From positions 2,170,001-2,234,000 of the forward strand of contig NW_027475134.1 in assembly GCF_051020985.1 (NCBI RefSeq): a stretch of DNA of 64,000 nt, in the 5' to 3' direction. Within the stretch, counting starts at the first letter, position 1. Each line of letters opens with the position of its first letter. Below are positions 38,912 to 52,570 of the stretch, in pieces. This DNA comes from Nomia melanderi. Its lineage: Eukaryota; Arthropoda; Insecta; Hymenoptera; Halictidae. A program made the translations under genes and the position numbers. The notes beneath the pieces were generated by a model. It was not told the DNA's origin. It was given only the letters and a program-made list of their open reading frames with translations, and made no database searches.

Positions 38912-40136
38912 CAATATATATCTGGTGATATCTCGGGTGCTATTAGAGATAGCGCAATAAATCAAAGTGCATTGTCTGTAGGAGGCTCTGGCGAATGAAT
39001 CTGTGCCGCAGGAACGACCTCGGACCACCAGTGGCCGAGAAAATTACAGATATTCGGAATCCGTCACCCAAGGTCATGTAAAAATCCAGCATATATCTGG
39101 TGATATCTCGGGTGCTATTACAGATAGCGCAATAAACCAAAGTGCATTGTCTGTAGGAGGCCCTGGCGCATGAATCTGGGCAGCGGGAACGACGTCGGAC
39201 CACCAGGGGACGAGAAAATCACCGTCTCATGGAGCCGGACACTCAGGGTCAGGGAAAAATCCAATATATATCTGGTGATATCTCGGGTGCTATTACAGAT
39301 AGCGCAATAAGCCAAAGCGCATTGTCTGTAGGTGGCACTGGCGAATGAATCTGTGCCGCAGGAACGACCTCGGACCACCAGTGGCCGAGAAAATTACAGA
39401 TATTCGGAATCCGTCACCCAAGGTCATGTAAAAATCCATCATATATCTGGTGATATCTCGGGTGCTAATACAGATAGCGCAATAAATCAAAGTGCATTGT
39501 CTGTAGGAGGCCCAGGCGAATGGATCTGTGCAGCGGGAAGGACATCGGACCACCAGGGGCCGAGAAAATCACCGTCTCATGGAGCCGGACACTCAGGGTC
39601 AGGGAAAAATCCAATATATATCTGGTGATATCTCGGGTGCTATTACACATAGCGCTATAAACCAAAGTGCATTGTCTGTAGGAGGCCCTTGCGAATGAAT
39701 CTGTACCGCAGGAACGATCTCGGACCACCAGTGGCCGAGAAAATTACAGATATTCGGAATCCGTCACCCAAGGTCAGGGGAAAATCCAATATATATCTGG
39801 TGATATCTCGGGTGCTATTAGAGATAGCGCAATAAACCAAAGTGCATTGTCTGTAGGAGGCCCTAACGCATGAATCTGGGCAGCGGGAACGACCTCGGAC
39901 CACGAGGGGCCAAGAAAACCACCGACTCACGGGGCCGGACTCTCAGGGTCAGGGGATAATCCAATATATATCTGGTGATATCTCGTGTGCTATTAGAGAT
40001 AGCGCAATAAACCAAAGTGCATTGTCTGTAGGAGGCCCAGGCGCATGAATCTGGCCAGCGGGAACGACCTCGGAGCACCAGGGGCCGAGAAAACAACCGT
40101 CTCATGGGTCCGGACACTCAGGGTCAGGGGAAAATC
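38912..40136. repeat. 7-monomer tandem duplication, copy 1
   Basis: A 1,225-bp (7 x 175) unit containing type C blocks at 39044, 39394 and 39744. Markers are GGAGGCTCTGGCGAATG, ACGTCGGACC...GGGGACGAG, AATAAGCCAAAGCGCATTG with GTAGGTGGCACTGG, AATCCATCATATATCTGG, GTGCTAATACAG, GGGAAGGACATCGG, TTACACATAGCGCTATAAACC and GCCCTAACGCATG. The same order follows at 40137-41175. An upstream stretch (about 38243-38740) pairs with 39643-40140 at an eight-monomer offset, so one monomer was lost between copies. Confidence 0.9.
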
Positions 40137-41175
40137 CAATATATATCTGGTGATATCTCGGGTGCTATTAGAGATAGCGCAATAAATCAAAGTGCATTGT
40201 CTGTAGGAGGCTCTGGCGAATGAATCTGTGCCGCAGGAACGACCTCGGACCACCAGTGGCCGAGAAAATTACAGATATTCGGAATCCGTCACCCAAGGTC
40301 ATGTAAAAATCCAGCATATATCTGGTGATATCTCGGGTGCTATTACAGATAGCGCAATAAACCAAAGTGCATTGTCTGTAGGAGGCCCTGGCGCATGAAT
40401 CTGGGCAGCGGGAACGACGTCGGACCACCAGGGGACGAGAAAATCACCGTCTCATGGAGCCGGACACTCAGGGTCAGGGAAAAATCCAATATATATCTGG
40501 TGATATCTCGGGTGCTATTACAGATAGCGCAATAAGCCAAAGCGCATTGTCTGTAGGTGGCACTGGCGAATGAATCTGTGCCGCAGGAACGACCTCGGAC
40601 CACCAGTGGCCGAGAAAATTACAGATATTCGGAATCCGTCACCCAAGGTCATGTAAAAATCCATCATATATCTGGTGATATCTCGGGTGCTAATACAGAT
40701 AGCGCAATAAATCAAAGTGCATTGTCTGTAGGAGGCCCAGGCGAATGGATCTGTGCAGCGGGAAGGACATCGGACCACCAGGGGCCGAGAAAATCACCGT
40801 CTCATGGAGCCGGACACTCAGGGTCAGGGAAAAATCCAATATATATCTGGTGATATCTCGGGTGCTATTACACATAGCGCTATAAACCAAAGTGCATTGT
40901 CTGTAGGAGGCCCTTGCGAATGAATCTGTACCGCAGGAACGATCTCGGACCACCAGTGGCCGAGAAAATTACAGATATTCGGAATCCGTCACCCAAGGTC
41001 AGGGGAAAATCCAATATATATCTGGTGATATCTCGGGTGCTATTAGAGATAGCGCAATAAACCAAAGTGCATTGTCTGTAGGAGGCCCTAACGCATGAAT
41101 CTGGGCAGCGGGAACGACCTCGGACCACGAGGGGCCAAGAAAACCACCGACTCACGGGGCCGGACTCTCAGGGTC
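40137..41175. repeat. 7-monomer tandem duplication, copy 2
   Basis: Repeats the markers of copy 1 at +1,225 bp, with type C blocks at 40269, 40619 and 40969. Similarity ends near 41175, where copy 1 has AGGGGATAATCC and copy 2 has AGGGGAAAATCC. The left junction lies between 40137 and 40171: upstream bases match the eight-monomer-offset donor and downstream bases match 38943 onward. Confidence 0.9.
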
Positions 41176-41624
41176 AGGGGAAAATCCAATATATATCTGG
41201 TGATATCTCGTGTGCTATTAGAGATAGCGCAATAAACCAAAGTGCATTGTCTGTAGGAGGCCCAGGCGAATGAATCTGGCCAGCGGGAACGACCTCGGAC
41301 CACCAGGGGCCGAGAAAACCACCGTCTCATGGGTCCGGACACTCAGGGTCAGGGGAAAATCCAATATATATCTGGTGATATCTCGGGTGCTATTACAGAT
41401 AGCGCAATAAATCAAAGTGCATTGTCTGTAGGAGGGCCAGGCGAATGAATCTGTGCAGCGGGAACGACCTCGGACCACCAGGGGCCGAGAAAATTACAGA
41501 TATTCGGAATCCGTCACCCAAGGTCATGTAAAAATCCAGCACATATCTGGTTATATCTCGGGTGCTATTACAGATAGCGCAATAAACCAATGTGCATTGT
41601 CTGTAGGAGGCCCTGGAGCATGAA

Positions 41625-42600
41625 TCTGGGCACCGGAACGACGTCGGACCACCAGGGGACGAGAAAATCACCGTCTCATGGAGCCGGACACTCAGGGTCA
41701 GGGAAAAAGTCCAATATATATCTGGTGATATCTCGGGTGCTATTACAGATAGCGCAATAAACCAAAGTGCACTGTCTGTAGGAGGCCCTGGCGCATGAAT
41801 CTGAGCAGCGGGAACGACCTCGGACCACCAGGGGCCGAGAAAACCACCGTCACATGGGTCCGGACACTCAGGGTCAGGGGAAAATCCAATATATATCTGG
41901 TGATATCTCGGGTGCTATTACAGATAGCGCAATAAATCAAAGTGCATTGTCTATAGGAGGCCCAGGCGAATGAATCTGTGCAGCGGGAACGACCTCGGGC
42001 CACCAGAGGCCGAGAAAACCACCGTCTCATGGGTCCGGACACTCAGGGTCATGGGAAAATCCAATATACATCTGGTGATATCTCGGGTGCTATTAGAGAT
42101 AGCGCAATAAACCAAAGTGCATTGTCTGTAGGAGGCCCAGGCGCATGAATCTGGCCAGCGGGAACGACCTCGGACCACCAGGGGCCGAGAAAACCACCGT
42201 CTCATGGGTCCGGACACTCAGGGTCAGGGGAAAATCCAATATATATCTGGTGATATCTCGGGTGCTATTACAGATAGCGCAATAAATCAAAGTGCATTGT
42301 CTGTAGGAGGCCCAGGCGAATGAATCTGGCCAGCAGGAACGACCTCCGACCTACAGGGGCCGCGAAAACCACCGTCTCATGGGGCCGGACACTCAGGGTC
42401 AGGGGAAAATCCAATATATATCTGGTGATATCTCGGGTGCTATTACAGATAGCCCAATAAATCAAAGTGCATTGTCTGTAGGAGGCCCTGCCGCATGAAT
42501 CTGTGCAGCGGGAACGACCTCGGACCACCAGAGGCCGGGAAAACCAAAGTCTCATGGGGCCGGACACTCAGGGTCAGGGAAAAATCCAATTATATCTGGT
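41625..42600. repeat. Cluster of small length variants
   Basis: Three 1-bp events occur close together. GGGCACCGGAACG near 41631 loses one base; GGGAAAAAGTCCAATA near 41706 gains one within the same monomer, restoring phase; CCAATTATATCTGG near 42590 loses one base from the AT tract. Single-base indels are otherwise rare in this array. Confidence 0.8.
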
Positions 42601-45600
42601 GATATCTAGGGTGCTGTTAGAGATAGCGCAATAAACCAAAGTGAATTGTCTGCAGGAGGCCCTGGCGCATGATTCTGTGCAGCGGGAACGACCTCGGACC
42701 ACCAGGGTCCGAGAAAACCACCGTCTCATGGGGCCGGACACTCAGGGTCGGCGAAAAATCCAATATATATCTGGTGATATCTCGGGTGCTATTAGAGATA
42801 GCGCAATAAACCAAAGTGAATTATCTGCAGGAGTCCCTGGCGCATGCATCTGTGAAGCGGGAGCTACCTCGGACCACCAGGGGTCGAGAAAACCACCGTC
42901 TCATGGGGCCGGACACTCAGGGTCAGGGAAAAGTCAAATATATATCTGGTGATATCTCGGGTGCTATTAGAGATAGCGCAATAAACCAAAGTGAATTATC
43001 TGCAGGAGGCCATGGCGCATGAATCTGTGTAGCGGGAACGACCTCCGACCACCAGGGGGCGAGAAAACCACCGTCTCATGGGGCCGGACTGTGGGGGTCA
43101 GGGAAAAATCCATTATATATCTGGTGATATCTCGGGGGCTATTAGAGATAGCGCGATAAATCAAAGTGCATTGTCTGTAGGAGGCACTGGCGAATGAATC
43201 TGTGGAGCAGGAACTACCTCGGACCACCAGGGGCCGAGAAAATTACAGTTATTCGGAATCCGTCACCCATGGTCATGTAAAAATCCAGCATATATCTGGT
43301 GATATCTCGGGTGCTATTACAGATAGCGCAATAAACCAAAGTGAATTGTCTGCAGGAAACCCTGGCACATGAATCTTTTCAGCGGGATCGAACTCGGACC
43401 ACGAGGGAACGAGAAAACCATCGACACATGGGACCGGACACTCAGGGTCAGGGAAAAATCCAATATATATCTGGAGATATCTCGGGTGCTATTAGAGATA
43501 GCGCAATAAACCAAAGTGAATTATCTGCAGGAGGCCCTTGCGCATGAATCTGTGCCGCGGGAACGACGTGGGACCACCAGGGGCCGAGAAAACCACCGAC
43601 ACATGAGGCCGGACACCCAAAGTCATGTAAAAATCCAGAATATATCTGGTGATATCTCGCGTGCTATTTGAGATAGCGCAATAAATCAAAGTGCATTGTC
43701 TGTAGGAGGCCCAGGCGCATGAATCTGGCCAGCGGGAACGATCTCGGACCACCAGGGGCCGAGAAAACCACAGTCTCATGGGGCCGGACACTCAGGGTCA
43801 GGGGAAAATCCAATATATATCTGGTGATATCTCGGATGCTATTACAGATAGCGCAATAAATAAAAGTGCATTGTCTGTAGGAGACCCAGGCGAATGAATC
43901 TGTGCCGCAGGAACGACCTCGGACCACCAGGGGCCCAGAAAACCACCGACTCACGGGGCCGGACACTCAGGGTCAGGGGAAAATCCAATATATATCTGGT
44001 GATATCTCGGGTGCTATTACAGATAGCGCAATAAATCAAAGTGCATTGTCTGTAGGAGGCCCAGGCGAATGAATCTGGCCAGCAGGAACGACCACCGACC
44101 ACCAGGGGCCGAGAAAACCACCGTCTCATGGGGCCTGACACTCAGGGTCAGGGGAAAATCCAATATATATCTGGTGATATCTCGGGTGCTATTACAGATA
44201 GCCCAATAAATCAAAGTGCATTGTCTGTAGGAGGCCCTGCCGCATGAATCTGTGCAGCGGGAACGACCTCGGACCACCAGAGGCCGGGAAAACCACAGTC
44301 TCATGGGGCCGGACACTCAGGGTCAGGGGAAAATTCAATATATATCTGGTGATAGCTCGGGTGCTATTAGAGATAGCGCAATAAATCAAAGTGCATTGTC
44401 TGTAGGAGGCACTGGCGAATGAATCTGTGCCGCAGGAACGACCTCGGACCACCAGTGGCCGAGAAAATTACAGATATTCGGAATCCGTCACCCAAGGTCA
44501 TGTAAAAATCCAGCATATATCTGGTGATATCTCGGGTGCTATTACAGATAGCGCAATAAACCAAAGTGCATTGTCTGTAGGAGGCCCTTGCGAATGAATC
44601 TGTGCCGCAGGAACGACCTCGGACCACCAGTGGCCGAGAAAACCACCGTCTCATGGGTCCGGACACTCATGGTCAGGGGAAAACCCAATATATATCTGGT
44701 GATATCTCGGGTTCTATTACAGATAGCGCAATAAACCAAAGTGCATTGTCTGTAGGAGGCCCTGGCGCATGAATCTGGGCAGCGGGAACGACCTCGGACC
44801 ACCAGGGGCCGAGAAAACCACCGTCTCATGGGTCCGGATACTCTGGGTCAGGGGAAAATCCAATATATATCTGGTGATATCTCGGGTGCTATTACAAATA
44901 GCGCAATAAATCAAAGTGCATTGTCTGTAGGAGGCCCAGGCGAATGAATCTGTGCAGCAGGAACGACCTCGGACCACCAGAGGCCGAGAAAACCACCGTC
45001 TCATGGGTCCGGACACTCAGGGTCAGGGGAAAATCCAATATATATCTGGTGATATCTCGGGTGCTATTAGAGATAGCGCAATAAACCAAAGTGAATTATC
45101 TGCAGGAGGCCCTGGTGCATGCATCTGTGCAGCGGGAACGACCTCGGACCACCAGGGGCCGAGAGAACCACCGTCTCATGGGTCCGGACACTCAGGGTCA
45201 GGGGAAAATCCAATATATATCTGGTGATATCTCGGGTGCTATTACAGATAGCGCAATAAATCAAAGTGCATTGTCTGTAGGAGGCCCTTGCGAATGAATC
45301 TGTGCCGCAGGGACGACCTCGGACCACCAGTGGCCGAGAAAATTACAGATATTCGGAATCCGTCACCCAAGGTCATGTAAAAATCCAGCAAATATCTGGT
45401 GATATCTTGGGTGCTATTAGAGATAGCGCAAAAAACCAAAGTGCATTGTCTGTAGGAGGCCCTAGCGCATGAATCTGGGCAGCGGGAACGACCTCGGACC
45501 ACCAGGGGCCGAGAAAATCACCGTCTCATGGAGCCGGCTACTCAGGGTCAGGGAGAAATCCAATATATATCTGGTGATATCTCGGGTGCTATTACAGATA

Positions 45601-46234
45601 GCGCAATAAACAAAAGTGCATTGTCTGTAGGAGGCCCTTGCGAATGAATCTGTACCGCAGGAACGACCTCGGACCACCAGTAGCTGAGAAAATTACAGAT
45701 ATTCGGAATCCGTCACCAAAGGTCATGTAAAAATCCAGCAAATATCTGGTGATATCTCGGGTGCTATTAGAGATAGCGCAATAAACCAAAGTGCATTGTC
45801 TGTAGGAGGCCCTGGCGCATGAATCTGGGCAGCGGGAACAACCTAGGACCACCAGGGGCCGAGAAAACCACCGACTCACGGGGCCGGACACTCAGGGTCT
45901 GGGGAAAATCCAATATATATCTGGTGATATCTCGGGTGCTATTAGAGATAGCGCAATAAACCAAAGTGAATTGTCTGCAGGAGGCCCTGGCGCATGCATC
46001 TGTGCAGCGGGAACGCCCTCGGACCACCAGGGGCCAAGAAAACCGCCGTCTCATGGGTCCGGATACTCTGGGTCAGGGGAAAATCCAATATATATCTGGT
46101 GATATCTCGGGTGCTATTACGGATAGCCCAATAAATCAAAGTGCATTGTCTGTAGGAGGCCCTGCCGCATGAATCTGTGCAGCGGGAACGACCTCGGACC
46201 ACCAGAGGCCGGGAAAACCACAGTCTCATGGGGC

Positions 46235-47095
46235 CGGACACTCAGGGTCAGGGGAAAATCCAATATATATCTGGTGGTATCTCGGGTGCTATTAGAGATA
46301 GCGCAATAAATCAAAGTGCATTGTCCGTAGGAGGCACTGTCGAATGAATCTGTGCCGCAGGAACGACCTCGGACCACCAGTGGCCGAGAAAATTACAGAT
46401 ATTCGGAATCCGTCACCCAAGGTCATGTAAAAATCCAGCATATATCTGGTGATATCTCGGGTGCTATTACAGATAGCGCAATAAACCAAAGTGCATTGTC
46501 TGTAGGAGGCCCTGGCGCATGAATCTGGGCAGCGGGAACGACGTCGGACCACCAGGGGACGAGAAAATCACCGTCTCATGGAGCCGGACACTCAGGGTCA
46601 GGGAAAAATCCAATATATATCTGGTGATATCTCGGGTGCTATTACAGATAGCGCAATAAACCAAAGTGCACTGTCTGTAGGAGGCCGTGGCGCATGAATC
46701 TGGGCAGCGGGAACGACCTCGGACCACCAGGGGCCGAGAAAACCACCGTCTCATGGGTCCGGACACTCAGGGTCAGGGGAAAATCCAATATATATCTGGT
46801 TATATCTCTGGTGCTATTGCAGATAGCGCAATGAACCAAAGTGCATTGTCTGTAGGAGGCCCTTGCGAATGAATCTGTGCCGCAGGAACGACCTCGGACC
46901 ACCAGTGGCCGAGAAAACCACCGTCTCATGGGTCCGGACACTCAGGGTCAGGGGAAAACCCAATATATATCTGGCGATATCTCGGGTTCTATTACAGATA
47001 GCGCAATAAACCAAAGTGCATTGTCTGTAGGAGGCCCTGGCGCATGAATCTGGGCAGCGGGAACGACCTCGGACCACCAGGGGCCGAGAAAACCA
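46235..47095. repeat. Five-monomer block delta, copy 2
   Basis: Counterpart of 34860-35720. The sequence flanking the block differs on both sides, so this is a local copy rather than part of one uniform 11.4-kb duplication. A neighbouring block (about 36320-36610) instead pairs with about 45245-45535 at an offset of 8,925 bp (51 x 175), which shows the mosaic nature of the domain. Confidence 0.8.
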
Positions 47096-48041
47096 CCGTC
47101 TCATGGGTCCGGACACTCAGGGTCAGGGGAAAATCCAATATATATCTGGTGATATCTCGGGTGCTATTAGAGATAGCGCAATAAACCAAAGTGAATTATC
47201 TGCAGGACGCCCTGGTGCATGCATCTGTGCAGCGGGAACGACCTCGGACCACCAGTGGCCGAGAAAATTACAGATATTCGGAATCCGTCACCCAAGGTCA
47301 TGTAAAAATCCAGCAAATATCTGGTGATATCTTGGGTGCTATTAGAGATAGCGCAAAAAACCAAAGTGCATTGTCTGTAGGAGGCCCAGGCGCATGAATC
47401 TGGCAAGCGGGAACGACCTCGAACCACCAGGGGCCGAGAAAACCACAGTCTCATGGGGCCGGACACTCAGGGTCAGGGGAAAATCCAATATATATCTGGT
47501 GATATCTCGTGTGCTATTACAGATAGCGCAATAAACCAAAGTGCACTGTCTGTAGGAGGCCCTGGCGCATGAATCTGGGCAGCGGGAACGTGCTCGGACC
47601 ACCAGGGGCCGAGAAAACCACCGTCTAATGGGTCCGGACACTCAGGGTCAGGGGAAAGTCCAATATATATCTGGTGATATCTCGGGTGCTATTACAGATA
47701 GCGCAATAAACCAAAGTGCATTGTCTGTAGGAGGCCCTTGCGAATGAATCTGTGCCGCAGGAACGACCTCGGACCACCAGGGGCCCAGAAAACCACCGTC
47801 TCATGGGCCCGGACACTCAGGGTCAGGGGAAAATCCAATATATATCTGGTGATATCTCGGGTGCTATTACAGATAGCGCAATAAATCAAAGTGCATTGTC
47901 TGTAGGAGGCCCAGGCGAATGAATCTGGCCAGCAGGAACGACCTCCGACCACCAGGGGCCGAGAAAACCACCGTCTCATGGGGCCGGACACTCAGGGTCA
48001 GCGGAAAATCCAATATATATCTGGTGATATCTCGGGTGCTA

Positions 48042-48930
48042 TTACAGATAGCGCTATAAACCAAAGTGCATTGTCTGTAGGAGGCCCTTGCGAATGAATC
48101 TGTACCGCAGGAACGATCTCGGACCACCAGTGGCCGAGAAAATTACAGATAATCGGAATCCGTCACCCAAGGTCAGCGGAAAATCCAATATATATCTGGT
48201 GATATCTCGGGTGCTATTAGAGATGGCGCAATAAACCAAAGTGCATTGTCTGTAGGAGGCCCTGGCGCATGAATCTGGGCAGCGGGAACGACCTCGGACC
48301 ACGAGGGGCCAAGAAAACCACCGACTCACGGGGCCGGACTCTCAGGGTCAGGGGATAATCCAATATATATCTGGTGATATCTCGTGTGCTATTAGAGATA
48401 GCGCAATAAACCAAAGTGCATTGTCTGTCGGAGGCCCAGGCGCATGAATCTGGCCAGCGGGAACGACCTCGGAGCACCAGGGGCCGAGAAAACCACCGTC
48501 TCATGGGTCCGGACACTCAGGGTCAGGGGAAAATCCAATATATATCTGGTGATATCTCGGGTGCTATTACAGATAGCGCAATAAATCAAAGTGCATTGTC
48601 TATAGGAGGCCCTGCCGCATGAATCTGTGCAGCGGGAACGACCTCGGACCACCAGGGGCCGGGAAAACCACAGTCTCATGGGGCCGGACACTCAGGGTCA
48701 GGGGAAAATTCAATATATATCTGGTGATATCTCGGGTGCTATTAGAGATAGCGCAATAAATCAAAGTGCATTGTCTGTAGGAGGCTCTGGCGAATGAATC
48801 TGTGCCGCAGGAACGACCTCGGACCACCAGTGGCCGAGAAAATTACAGATATTCGGAATCCGTCACCCAAGGTCATGTAAAAATCCAGCATATATCTGGT
48901 GATATCTCGGGTGCTATTACAGATTGCGCA
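48042..48930. repeat. Distant copy of 38243-39131 (offset 9,799 bp)
   Basis: Shares with 38243-39131 the chimeric C/A monomer with GGTCAGCGGAAAATCC, TTAGAGATGGCGC, CACGAGGGGCCAAG, GGCCGGACTCTCAGGG with GGGGATAATCC, CTCGTGTGCTATTAG, GGAGCACCAGG, TTGTCTATAGG and GGAGGCTCTGGCGAATG. Offset is 56 x 175 - 1, consistent with the small indels between the two sites. Confidence 0.85.
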
Positions 48931-49595
48931 ATAAATCAAAGTGCATTGTCTGTAGGAGGCCCAGGCGAATGAATCTGTGCAGCGGGGAGGACATCGGACC
49001 ACCGGGGGCCGAGAAAATCACCGTCTCATGGAGCCGGACACTCAGGGTCAGGGAAAAATCCAATATATATCTGGTGATATCTCGGGTGCTATTACAAATA
49101 GCGCTATAAACCAAAGTGCATTGTCTGTAGGAGGCCCAGGCGAATGAATCTGTGCAGCGGGAACGACCTCGGACCACCAGGGGCCGAGAAAACCACCGTC
49201 TCATGGGTCCGGACACTCAGGGTCAGGGGAAAATCCAATATATATCTGGTGATATCTCGGGTGCTATTACAAATAGCGCTATAAACCAAAGTGCATTGTC
49301 TGTAGGAGGCCCTTGCGAATGAATCTGTACCGCAGGAACGATGTCGGACCACCAGTGGCCGAGAAAATTACAGATATTCGGAATCCGTCACCCAAGGTCA
49401 GGGAAAAATCCAATATATATCTGGTGATATCTCGGGTGCTATTACAGATAGCGCAATAAATCAAAGTGCATTGTCTATAGGAGGCCCTGCCGCATGAATC
49501 TGTGCAGCGGGAAGGACCTCGGACCACCAGGGGCCGGGAAAACCACAGTCTCATGGGGCCGGACACTCAGGGTCAGGGGAAAATTCAATATATAT

Positions 49596-52570
49596 CTGTT
49601 GATATCTCGGGTGCTATTAGAGATAGCGCAATAAACCAAAGTGCATTGTCTGTAGGAGGCCCAGGCGCATGAATCTGGCCAGCGGGAACGACCTCGGACC
49701 ACCAGGGGCCGAGAAAACCACCGTCTCATGGGTCCGGACACTCAGGGTCAGGGGAAAATCCAATATATATCTGGTGATATCTCGGGTGCTATTACAGATA
49801 GCGCAATAAATCAAAGTGCATTGTCTGTAGGAGGCCCAGGCGAATGAATCTGGCCAGCAGGAACGACCTCCGACCTCCAGGGGCCGAGAAAACCACCGTC
49901 TCATGGGGCCGGACACTCAGGGTCAGGTGAAAATCCAATATATATCTGGTGATATCTCGGGTGCTATTACAGATAGCCCAATAAATCAAAGTGCATTGTC
50001 TGTAGGAGGCCCTGCCGCATGAATCTGTGCAGCGGGAACGACCTCGGACCACCAGAGGCCGGGAAAACCACAGTCTCATGGGGCCGGACTCTCAGGGTCA
50101 GGGGAAAATTCAATATATATCTGGTGATAGCTCGGGGGCTATTAGAGATAGCGCAATAAATCAAAGTGCATTGTCTGTAAGAGGCACTGGCGAATGAATC
50201 TGTGCCGCAGGAACGACCTCGGACCACCAGTGGCCGAGAAAATTACAGATATTCGGAATCCGTCACCCAAGGTCATGTAAAAATCCAGCATATATCTGGT
50301 GATATCTCGGGTGCTATTACAGATAGCGCAATAAATCAAAGTGCATTGTCTGTAGGAGGCCCAGGCGAATGAATCTGTGCAGCGGGAACGACCTCGGACC
50401 ACCAGAGGCCGAGAAAACCACCGTCTCATGGGTCCGGACACTCAGGTTCAGGGGAAAATCCAATATATATCTGGTGATATCTCGGGTGCTATTAGAGATA
50501 TCGCAATAAACCAAAGTGAATTATCTGCAGGAGGCCCTGGTGCATGCATCTGTGCAGCGGGAACGACCTCGGACCACCAGTGGCCGAGAAAATTACAGAT
50601 ATTCGGAATCCGTCACCCAAGGTCATGTAAAAATCCAGCAAATATCTGGTGATATCTTGGGTGCTATTAGAGATAGCGCAGAAAACCAAAGTGCATTGTC
50701 TGTAGGAGGCCCTAGCGCATGAATCTGGGCAGCGGGAACGACCTCGGACCACCAGGTGCCGAGAAAACCACCGTCTCATGGCGCCGGACACTCAGGGTCA
50801 GGGAAAAATCCAATATATATCTGGTGATATCTCGGGTGCTATTAGAGATAGCGCAATAAATCAAAGTGCATTGTCTGTAGGAGGCCCAGGCGCATGAATC
50901 TGGCCAGCGGGAACGACCTCGAACCACCACGGGCCGAGAAAACCACAGTCTCATGGGCCCGGACACTCAGGGTCAGGGGAAAATCCAATATATATCTGGT
51001 GATATCTCGGGTGCTATTAGAGATAGCGCAATAAATCAAAGTGCATTGTCTGTAGGAGGCCCAGGCGCATGAATCTGGCCAGCGGGAACGACCTCGAACC
51101 ACCAGGGGCCGAGAAAACCACAGTCTCATGGGCCCGGACACTCAGGGTCAGGGGAAAATCCAATATATATCTGGTGATATCTCGGGTGCTATTAGAGATA
51201 GCGCAATAAACCAAAGTGCATTGTCTGTAGGAGGCCCAGGCGCATGAATCTGGCCAGCGGGAACGACCTCGGACCACCAGGGGCCGAGAAAACCACCGTC
51301 TCATGGGTCCGGACACTCAGGGTCAGGGGAAAATCCAATATATATCTGGTGATATCTCGGGTGCTATTACAGATAGCGCAATAAATCAAAGTGCATTGTC
51401 TGTAGGAGGCCCAGGCGAATGAATCTGGCCAGCAGGAACGACCTCCGACCTCCAGGGGCCCAGAAAACCACCGTCTCATGGGGCCGGACACTCAGGGTCA
51501 GGGGAAAATTCAATATATATCTGGTGATATCTCGGGGGCTATTAGAGATAGCGCAATAAATCAAAGTGCATTGTCTGTAAGAGGCACTGGCGAATGAATC
51601 TGTGCCGCAGGAACGACCTCGGACCACCAGTGGCCGAGAAAATTACAGATATTCGGAATCCGTCACCCAAGGTCATGTAAAAATCCAGCATATATCTGGT
51701 GATATCTCGGATGCTATTACAGATAGCGCAATAAATCAAAGTGCATTGTCTGTAGGAGGCCCAGGCGAATGAATCTGTGCAGCGGGAACGACCTCGGACC
51801 ACCAGAGGCCGAGAAAACCACCGTCTCATGGGTCCGGACACTCAGGTTCAGGGTAAAATCCAATATATATCTGGTGATATCTCGGGTGCTATTAGAGATA
51901 TCGCAATAAACCAAAGTGAATTATCTGCAGGAGGCCCTGGTGCATGCATCTGTGCAGCGGGAACGACCTCGGACCACCAGGGGCCGAGAAAACCACCGTC
52001 TCATGGGTCCGGACACTCAGGGTCAGGGGAAAATCCAATATATATCTGGTTATATCTCTGGTGCTATTACAGATAGCGCAATAAACCAAAGTGCATTGTC
52101 TGTAGAAGGCCCTTGCGAATGAATCTGTGCCGCAGGAACGACCTCGGACCACCAGTGGCCGAGAAAACCACCGTCTCATGGGTCCGGACACTCAGGGTCA
52201 GGGGAAAACCCAATATATATCTGGTGATATCTCGGGTGCTATTACAGATCGCGCAATAAACCAAAGTGCATTGTCTGTAGAAGGCCCTTGCGAATGAATC
52301 TGTGCCGCAGGAACGACCTCGGACCACCAGTGGCCGAGAAAACCACCGTCTCATGGGTCCGGACACTCAGGGTCAGGGGAAAACCCAATATATATCTAGT
52401 GATATCTCGGGTGCTATTACAGATCGCGCAATAAATCAAAGTGCATTGTCTGTAGGAGGCCCTTGCGAATGAATCTGTGCCGCAGGAACGACCTCGGACC
52501 ACCAGTGGCCGAGAAAATTACAGATATTCGGAATCCGTCACCCAAGGTCATGTAAAAATCCAGCAAATAT
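49596..52570. repeat. 17-monomer higher-order repeat, copy 1
   Basis: A 2,975-bp unit (17 x 175) repeated immediately downstream. Ordered markers include ATATCTGTTGATATC, GGTGAAAATCC, GATAGCCCAATAAATC, GGCCGGACTCTC, GATAGCTCGGGGGC, type C at 50243 and 50593, TTAGAGATATCGC, TTAGAGATAGCGCAGAAAACC, GGTGCCGAG, three near-identical GCCAGCGGGAACGACCTCG monomers around 50.9-51.3 kb, type C at 51643 and 52518, and two adjacent CTGTAGAAGGCCC monomers. Confidence 0.93.
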
